NCBI GenBank assembly: GCA_030734395.1 | Contig: JAUZTG010000016.1 | Span: 248,001 to 312,000, forward strand | From: Sarocladium kiliense | Lineage: Eukaryota > Ascomycota > Sordariomycetes > Hypocreales > Sarocladiaceae | Direction of reading: 5' to 3' | Length of the DNA: 64,000 nucleotides | In this document: piece by piece, positions 58,505 to 64,000 of the stretch | Position numbering within the stretch: the first letter of the stretch is position 1 | How the letters are laid out: every line of letters begins with the position of its first letter | Translations under genes and position numbers: made by a program | The notes under the pieces: model-generated | Database searches by the model: none | What the model was told of the DNA's origin: nothing | The model's input: the letters and a program-made list of their open reading frames with translations, nothing else

Positions 58505-60278
58505 ATGCTGCGTCCAAGCAAGGTCGTCAGGAGACAATGGGAAGAGCCTCCCTCGGCCGTCATCGCGACATCCGATGACCACCCACCCTTCTACAAGGAT
58601 GCTGGAATTCGCAAGATGATGGTTCCTATTCTCCTCATCTACCTGACGCAAGTCTGTACTGGCTTCGATGCTACCCTGACTGCGAACCTGCAGAGCTTCC
58701 CCGAGTGGAGGCTAGGTATGTGCACTGCATCTGGAGATATGGCTGCGATCTGTGCTAATGAGTGATCCTTTGCAGAGATGGGGTCGCCTACACCTTCGCG
58801 CCTTGGTCTAATCACGGCTATCTACTTCATTGGATGCTTCTGTGGCAGTGTTCCTGCTCAGCTGATCACCGATAAGTTGTAAGTTCACCCTCTTTGCAGC
58901 ATGATTCCCAATCCCAAGTTGGAGCACCTACTGACAGCCAACTTCTCACAGCGGCCGCAGATGGGGCCTGATTGCTGGCCAGCTCCTGACAATCGTCGGT
59001 GCAGGCTTCCAGGCCGGCTCTCACGGGCGAGGACAGTACATGGGCTCACGCTTCATTCTGGGCTTCGGCATCGCCTTCATCACCTGCGCCAGCCCAGCTC
59101 TTCTCTCCGAACTCGCACACCCTCGCTTCCGCGGTACACTCGTCTCCCTCTTCAATCCGTTCTGGTATCTCGGCTCCATCACCGTCGCCTGGACCTGCTT
59201 CGGTACCAGCCACATGGATCCCACCAACACCTGGAACTGGCGCATCCCGTCGCTCCTGCAGTCTCTGTGCCCCGTCATTGTTCTCAGCCTGTCCTGGCTT
59301 ATTCCTGAGTCTCCACGTTGGCTCATGTCCAAGGGACGGAAGGAGGAGGCGAAAGCTATCATTGCGAAGTATCACGGCAACGGAAACGTCGACGATCCGC
59401 TCGTCCTGGCGCAGGTTGAAGAGATCGAGATGGCTGTTGTGAGGGCACAGGAAGGTATCACTTGGAAGGCTCTCTTCCGTCACAAGCCGAACCTGCAGAG
59501 ACTGTTCATCATCATTGCTATGACGCTCATGACGCTCTGGTGCGGACAGAACATCATCACGTACTACTTCAGCTCTATCCTCAACAGTATCAACATCACT
59601 GGTACCACTCAACAGTAAGTTCTCATGCACACATCCTCAGCGACAATAATACTCAATATTAACCTTTGATCATACAGGACTGGTATCAATGGCGGCTTGA
59701 ACATTGTCAACCTTATTTCTTCCATCGTTGGTGCCTTCTTGGCAGACCGCATCGGCCGCCGCAAGCTTTGGATGTCATCCTTTATTGGCATGATCACGAT
59801 CTTCGTGCCCTTCATCGCCCTCTCCGCTGTCTACGCACAGCGCGGCCAGACCGGTGCAGGCTACGGAGTCGTCGTCTGTCTCTTCCTCTTCGACATCATG
59901 TATAACGTGGCCTGCAACCCCTTGCTTTATTCCTACACCACCGAGGTGATGCCCTTCTACATGCGCTCTCGTGGTTTGGCTGTCAAGAACCTCGTTGGCC
60001 AAGTGGCACTCATCACCAACATGTATGTCAACCCGATTGCGCTCGCAGAGATTGGGTACCACTACTACATCTTCTACCTGGGACTGAACTGTGTCTGGTT
60101 GACGATCATTTGGCTCTTCTTCGTTGAAACCAAGGGATACACTCTTGAGGAGATCCAGCTTTTCTTTGAGGGACTGCCGGGCCATGGCACTATAACTATG
60201 GCTAAGGGAGAAGACAGCAAGGACAGCCTTGAGAGAGTTGGGACCAAAGCAGGTGATTCAAAAGCATTTGCTTCTTGA
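58505..60278 (+). CDS. MFS transporter, sugar-porter family (lactose/hexose permease-like)
   Basis: Four exons: 58505-58715, 58776-58878, 58952-59614 and 59678-60278; 525 residues. About twelve helices are visible, with sugar-porter signatures: 'DKFGRRWG' (rebuilt by splicing) and 'ADRIGRRKLW' in the two cytosolic 2-3 and 8-9 loops, 'PESPRWLMSKGRKEEA' after helix 6 and 'ETKGYTLEEIQLFF' after helix 12. A 'GQNIITYYFSSIL' helix 7 resembles the QQ/N-type sugar site of fungal lactose and hexose permeases. The plasma membrane is the expected location. Sugar-porter members in catabolic clusters can carry non-sugar substrates such as quinate or aromatic acids, so uptake of the pathway substrate is possible but unproved. 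Confidence 0.93.
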
Positions 60279-60716
60279 ATGACTTCTATCAAGTTGAGGT
60301 CAAAATGGTAAATGCTTGGCGAGAAGGATTGTTTAGTACCAAGGGGAGCAGACTGTAGTTTGATATCTATCCGGCAATACACATGTTTTGACTCGAGTTC
60401 TTTACGATTGAGTGTCTTCAAATGCGATATGCAGGAAGACCGAAATCTTTGGCCCTGTAAACGCGTTAAGCCTTCATGTGCTAGTTGTTAGGACCAATGC
60501 TGAGCAGTGTTAGGCCGTTATCATTGCCCATGCCGAGCTACTCAGGATTGTGTGCGTTTTCGATTAAAGCAACTGAACAGCATCTTCCGACTTTCAATGG
60601 TTGTCAGAGAGTGAGACCCGTATGAAAGATGATACCTTGGGGGGACGTTTGGCATTCGAAAGTCAGAGTTCTATATTTCTAGTCTGGTGTATATACAAAT
60701 GGATCTACGATATACC
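60279..60716. other. Convergent intergenic region
   Basis: 3' flanks of the transporter (+) and flavin monooxygenase (-); nothing recognised. Confidence 0.6.
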
Positions 60717-62096
60717 TCAAGCCGCAGCCACAACTTGGCTTGGAGCCGGCTCAGACCTGACCACTCTCTTCATGATGAGCGGACTACTGTCGTTAATCCG
60801 CTCATAAGTGTGTGCGTCCAAACATGCCTGTCGACTGTTCAACACAGCTGGCGCAGCTCTGTCCACCATGCCCTCCGTGTAAGCTCTACAAGCATGAACC
60901 AGCTCATCCCTAGTCTCCTGTCCCTCAAGGTTTCCCTTGGACAAAACGGGCATAATCTGAGACACGAGAAGGTCCACGTCGGCGATGCCATGATTAGCTG
61001 CTTCGCCTCGATACATAGTCATGGCATGAGCAGCGTCCCCAACGAGGATCACTCGATGAGGACCAGGTGCAGCAGCGTCCCACTTCTCCATTGGTGGAGG
61101 AACCCAGTCCTCGAGGTTAATGGACTTGATATCTGTGTCTTCCGGGATGTTCTGAACAATGGACCGGAATGGATCTGCCCAGCTGCTCGATATGCTCTTC
61201 ATAAGCTTCACGCGATCCGTTGACTGAGCTGGAATCTCCAAAGGCTCATCGCGGCCCATGAAGCCAGCTCTGAAAGGCCATGAGACGAGAATCTGGCAAT
61301 CGCGAGTATCATCTCCGCGTCCGCTTGTGCTAGGGCTGTCTAGGAAGGAGAACCAGTGTGCGGCATTGGTCTCTGGGTCGCCGCCTTGGAAGAAGAATGG
61401 GTCGAGCTTCCGGACCGTGGAGGCTACGGAACCTGGGTAGATGGTGCTTGCGCCAAGGAGACGAACTGGGAGGCTGTAGTTGGAATACTCTTTGGGGTTG
61501 GGGAAGAGAGATCGTCGGACGAGGGAGCGAGATCCGTCGCAACCAACGACCATGCAGCCTTTGATGGTGCTGGGGCCGGATGGAGTGTCAAAAGTCACGT
61601 TGACGGAGCCATCGTCTGCGTGTTGGAATGACTTGAATGTGTGGTCCCACTGTGATGGACAGTTAGTCTTGGACTTATATGATAACACGTGTATCCGAGG
61701 ATGAGAGCATGGTCTTACGTTGATTGGGATCCCATCCATCAGAACCCTTCGAAACTTCTCCCTTCCCATCCGAATTCTCTTCGCAGGAGGAACCTGCCAC
61801 AGAGCCTCCGCCGTCCGCAAGTTGAAGAACAAGAAGTTGCCATTCTCTCCATTCTTGGTTGCCTCGGCATCAACGAACGCCTCTGGCAAGCGATCAATGA
61901 TGTTCTGAGGGAGAAGGTCGAGAAGTGAGTTTAAAGCCCAATGAATTGTGATGCCCCAGCCCTTGCCTCGGTAGAGAGGATCGGGGTCTCGCTCGTAGAT
62001 GACGAAGGGAATGGAGCGCTTTGTGAGGGCTTGGGCGAGGACGAGGCCGGTGATGCCGCCGCCAACGATGATGATGGGGTTTGCGGCTGAAGACAT
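60717..62096 (-). CDS. FAD-dependent aromatic-type monooxygenase
   Basis: Exons 61719-62096 and 60717-61649. The 69-bp intron (61650-61718) is in frame and free of stops, so it could be mistaken for coding; it has GTAAGA, a CTAAC branch site and CATCACAG, and removing it restores 'DGIPINWDHTFKSF'. The product has 436 residues. The FAD dinucleotide motif is 'IIIVGGGITGLVLAQAL', the NAD(P)H/FAD 'DG' motif is in 'VVGCDGSRSLVRR' and the 'GD' motif in 'VILVGDAAHAMTMYRGE'. This places it in the group A flavoprotein hydroxylases (salicylate, kynurenine, PqsH-like). The gene is divergent from a Hod/AqdC-type dioxygenase, so a hydroxylation preparing its substrate is an attractive reading. The start chosen is the first true ATG before the FAD motif. 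Confidence 0.92.
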   Translation of the reverse strand: MSSAANPIIIVGGGITGLVLAQALTKRSIPFVIYERDPDPLYRGKGWGITIHWALNSLLDLLPQNIIDRLPEAFVDAEATKNGENGNFLFFNLRTAEALWQVPPAKRIRMGREKFRRVLMDGIPINVRPCSHPRIHVLSYKSKTNCPSQWDHTFKSFQHADDGSVNVTFDTPSGPSTIKGCMVVGCDGSRSLVRRSLFPNPKEYSNYSLPVRLLGASTIYPGSVASTVRKLDPFFFQGGDPETNAAHWFSFLDSPSTSGRGDDTRDCQILVSWPFRAGFMGRDEPLEIPAQSTDRVKLMKSISSSWADPFRSIVQNIPEDTDIKSINLEDWVPPPMEKWDAAAPGPHRVILVGDAAHAMTMYRGEAANHGIADVDLLVSQIMPVLSKGNLEGQETRDELVHACRAYTEGMVDRAAPAVLNSRQACLDAHTYERINDSSPLIMKRVVRSEPAPSQVVAAA

Positions 62097-63235
62097 GGTG
62101 AATGAGTTGAACTGAGTTGACAATTGCTATGCGACTGTGGAACTCTTTGACAGAACTGTGGCAAATATGAGGCGATGTCGTCAAGGCGTGCTGGCAGAAG
62201 TTCAGCGCATGATATGTGCAGCCAGTCGCAAGACTATGCGCAAATGTCGTTCAATCCCGACTTTTCGGGAAGATGGCTTGCAGAGATACGAAACGGTCCT
62301 GAGTAGAATGAATGGGAACCAGTACGACGGACAATTCACTCCTAGACCCCATGCCTTGGTGCTGATGATGGTGAGACCTGCATGACAGCGCTGATCACAT
62401 CGGCCCGCCCTTGGGGGAGCTTTGTCCGCAATGCGACGGAGGTGAACTCTCTCAGGAACCTTTCCGGCTCAGGGACAATGAGAAAGGGCAAATCACGTTG
62501 TATGAAGTTCCAAGACGGTGTATCCCGAGTGGCGTCTGGCTTGGGCAATCGGCTGATATCTGACAGCTTCCTTAGTCCTACGTTTATCATTGTTAACCCT
62601 GTCAATGGGAAACCGACTCCCACTGATGGAGATAAGAAGAGGGGCATCATTGAGCTTTGACGTTCCTGCTTATCCAAGCTGTCACTGGTTGTTCTAGCTA
62701 ATGCGCCAAGGACGGGCGGAGGTGGGTGCGCATTGCTTCTGCCAGAGGTGCCGAGGCGATACGACGGGGGGCCGGTGGGCGATGCGACGGGATATTTTGA
62801 CGTGACCGATGCCGAATTCAGGGTCTGGCTCCAATCAATGGATGCAAGGAGATGGAGAAGCTGTACATGGGTCTTTGGTACGCCGGCATTCGGTTTCCGT
62901 GGGTCTGGGTGATGGTTTGGTCAACTCCGTCGCTTGTATCGTGGAGACGTTCGACCTGCAGGGAGGCGATCCGAAATGAGGGACGAGAAGAAGGAGGAGG
63001 AGGAGGAGGTTGTCGGCAAGGAGCCGCCCAGGCATTGAAGGTTCAGGCGGATGATGCGCATCTAATCATGAGAAGCGCTGGGTGAGCAGCCTCTCGTATA
63101 ACCTTCGATAAGACTGGCTGGAATCTTACATCGTCATCCGTTGGATTTTAGCAGATAGCCTCACCAAGCCTCTCCAACACGACTTGCACGCTCCAAGACC
63201 CTTCTCCACCAAGATCAACCCTCAACACAGCCATC
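62097..63235. other. Shared promoter region of flavin monooxygenase (-) and ring-opening dioxygenase (+)
   Basis: About 1.1 kb. Holds the small palindrome at 62255-62270, a GGA-rich run at about 62990-63009 and a pyrimidine-rich leader before 63236. Open frames at 62342-62677 (both strands) and 62852-63085 resemble no family I know. Confidence 0.6.
62255..62270. promoter_or_regulatory. Small inverted repeat, possible Zn2Cys6 target
   Basis: TCCCGA, 4 bp, TCGGGA, 160-175 bp upstream of the monooxygenase start. The CCG..CGG orientation fits some zinc-cluster dimers (everted sites), but the arms are only 6 bp. Confidence 0.3.
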
Positions 63236-64000
63236 ATGAATCAGACCATGCCCCTCGTCAAGTCGGTCAACGGCGTCGACATCTGCTATGAACAAGCAGG
63301 CTACACCGAAGGCCCTCCCGTTGTCCTTCTCTCCGGCTGGGCCCACGACATGCGCCTCTATGACAACATGATCCCCCTCCTCACACCCAACCACCGCACC
63401 ATCCGCTTCAATTGGCGAGGCCATGCACCAAGAAGGGATTACACTGAGCCCTTTGGCGTCGAGGAGCAAGTCAGCGATACCATTGCCCTCCTCGACGCTC
63501 TGGAAGTGGATCAGTTCTATCTCGTTTCCCATTCACATGGCGGCTGGCCGGCGCTGGAACTCGCGGATCGATTAGGAGGAACGAGGGTGCTCTCTCTATT
63601 GATGATTGACCAGATCATGAGCCCTCCGCCGCCAGAATTCGCGGCTGGGTTGGCGGCGATGCAAGGAAAAGACACATGGATGGCAGCACGAAAGGGCCTG
63701 TTCGAGAATTGGCTTTCAGGAAGCAAGAACAAGGATGTGCATGATCATTTGACATACTGCATGGGCAGCTACGGGCATGATATGTGGGCGCTGTCATGCC
63801 AGGTTATAGAGAAGGCGTATGGTACGCATGGGTCGCCGATGCAGCGGATGAGGAACATTGCAAACCCGCCATTGATTCGACATGTATTCAGCCACCCACT
63901 GGACTCGGAGGCATATCGTCAGTTGCATAAGGATATGGCCGCGGAGTGTGCATGGTTCAGTTATACTGATCTTGAAGGGGAGACGCATTTCCCGAGCTTG
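63236..64000 (+). CDS. Cofactor-independent 2,4-dioxygenase (Hod/Qdo/AqdC-like alpha/beta hydrolase), 3' cut by window
   Basis: The first 255 residues, without intron, run to the window edge. The sequence follows bacterial 1H-3-hydroxy-4-oxoquinaldine 2,4-dioxygenase (Hod) closely: 'SGWAHDMRLYDNMIPLL', 'NWRGH', 'FGVEEQV', 'VSHSHGGW', 'GSPMQRM', 'IRHVFS', 'WFSY' and 'ETHFP' all have direct counterparts at matching spacing. Ser100, Asp125 and His251 correspond to Hod Ser101, Asp126 and His251; Trp35 and His37 of the 'GWxHD' loop and the His99/His101 pair are also kept, while the Hod Cys37 position is Ala36. These enzymes open 3-hydroxy-4(1H)-quinolones with O2, releasing CO and an N-acylanthranilate, without metal or cofactor. 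An ordinary esterase is the alternative, but the extended signature argues against it. Only the last residues are missing. Confidence 0.88.
   Translation, partial: MNQTMPLVKSVNGVDICYEQAGYTEGPPVVLLSGWAHDMRLYDNMIPLLTPNHRTIRFNWRGHAPRRDYTEPFGVEEQVSDTIALLDALEVDQFYLVSHSHGGWPALELADRLGGTRVLSLLMIDQIMSPPPPEFAAGLAAMQGKDTWMAARKGLFENWLSGSKNKDVHDHLTYCMGSYGHDMWALSCQVIEKAYGTHGSPMQRMRNIANPPLIRHVFSHPLDSEAYRQLHKDMAAECAWFSYTDLEGETHFPSL

Noticed and set aside
62342..63085. Open frames in the monooxygenase/dioxygenase promoter
   Set aside because: Present on both strands, short, compositionally odd (poly-Gly/Leu from a GGA repeat) and without domains.
60717..64000. Classical alkylquinolone operon with an AqdA-like hydrolase
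   Set aside because: Only the monooxygenase and dioxygenase types are visible; no AqdA-like gene lies in the window, so I claim a candidate module, not the full pathway.

Overview
The window looks like nuclear DNA of a filamentous ascomycete (Pezizomycotina; possibly a dothideomycete, but I cannot fix the class). Most genes are broken by short introns of about 50-130 bp with GT..AG ends and CTGAC/CTRAC-type branch sites. Zn2Cys6 regulators, an LtrA-family membrane protein, GH128 and Tag1/DUF3712 are typical of such genomes. I support 25 protein-coding genes, two of them cut by the window edges (a Gfo/Idh/MocA oxidoreductase at the left, a cofactor-free dioxygenase at the right). I rebuilt exon borders by eye and checked that reading phase is kept across every junction. 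I recognised no tRNA, rRNA, CRISPR or intact transposon.

Layout. 0-20.8 kb is a loosely packed mixed region: Gfo/Idh/MocA end, TRM9-like methyltransferase, Myb/SANT regulator with a 4.6 kb gene-free upstream flank, tubulin cofactor B, an organomercurial-lyase-like gene, a membrane RING-H2 ubiquitin ligase, a ten-exon seven-helix membrane protein with a probable 3-nt exon, and a secreted GH128 glucanase. 20.8-26.1 kb has no recognisable gene. 26.1-32.8 kb is a three-gene group: atypical SDR, Zn2Cys6 regulator and secreted GMC oxidoreductase. The SDR promoter and the regulator/GMC intergenic region share a near-identical palindrome of CGG/CCG type, which suggests one pathway-specific regulon. 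35.7-53 kb is mostly housekeeping: Upc2-like regulator, a conserved hypothetical, LtrA, ATP synthase epsilon, SART1/Snu66, Tag1-like, ornithine carbamoyltransferase and acetolactate synthase small subunit, the last two tail to tail with Gcn4/CPC1-type promoter sites.

53.7-64 kb looks like an accessory metabolic cluster: a regulator with two Zn2Cys6 clusters, a phytanoyl-CoA-type Fe(II)/2-oxoglutarate dioxygenase, an MFS sugar-porter-type transporter, a flavin monooxygenase, and, divergent from it, a homologue of the cofactor-independent 2,4-dioxygenases (Hod/Qdo/AqdC) that open 3-hydroxy-4(1H)-quinolone rings. Flavin hydroxylase plus ring-opening dioxygenase is the logic of bacterial alkylquinolone (PQS/HHQ) degradation, so this end of the window is the best candidate for an undescribed fungal system, perhaps quinolone catabolism or quenching of bacterial signals. 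That role is inference.
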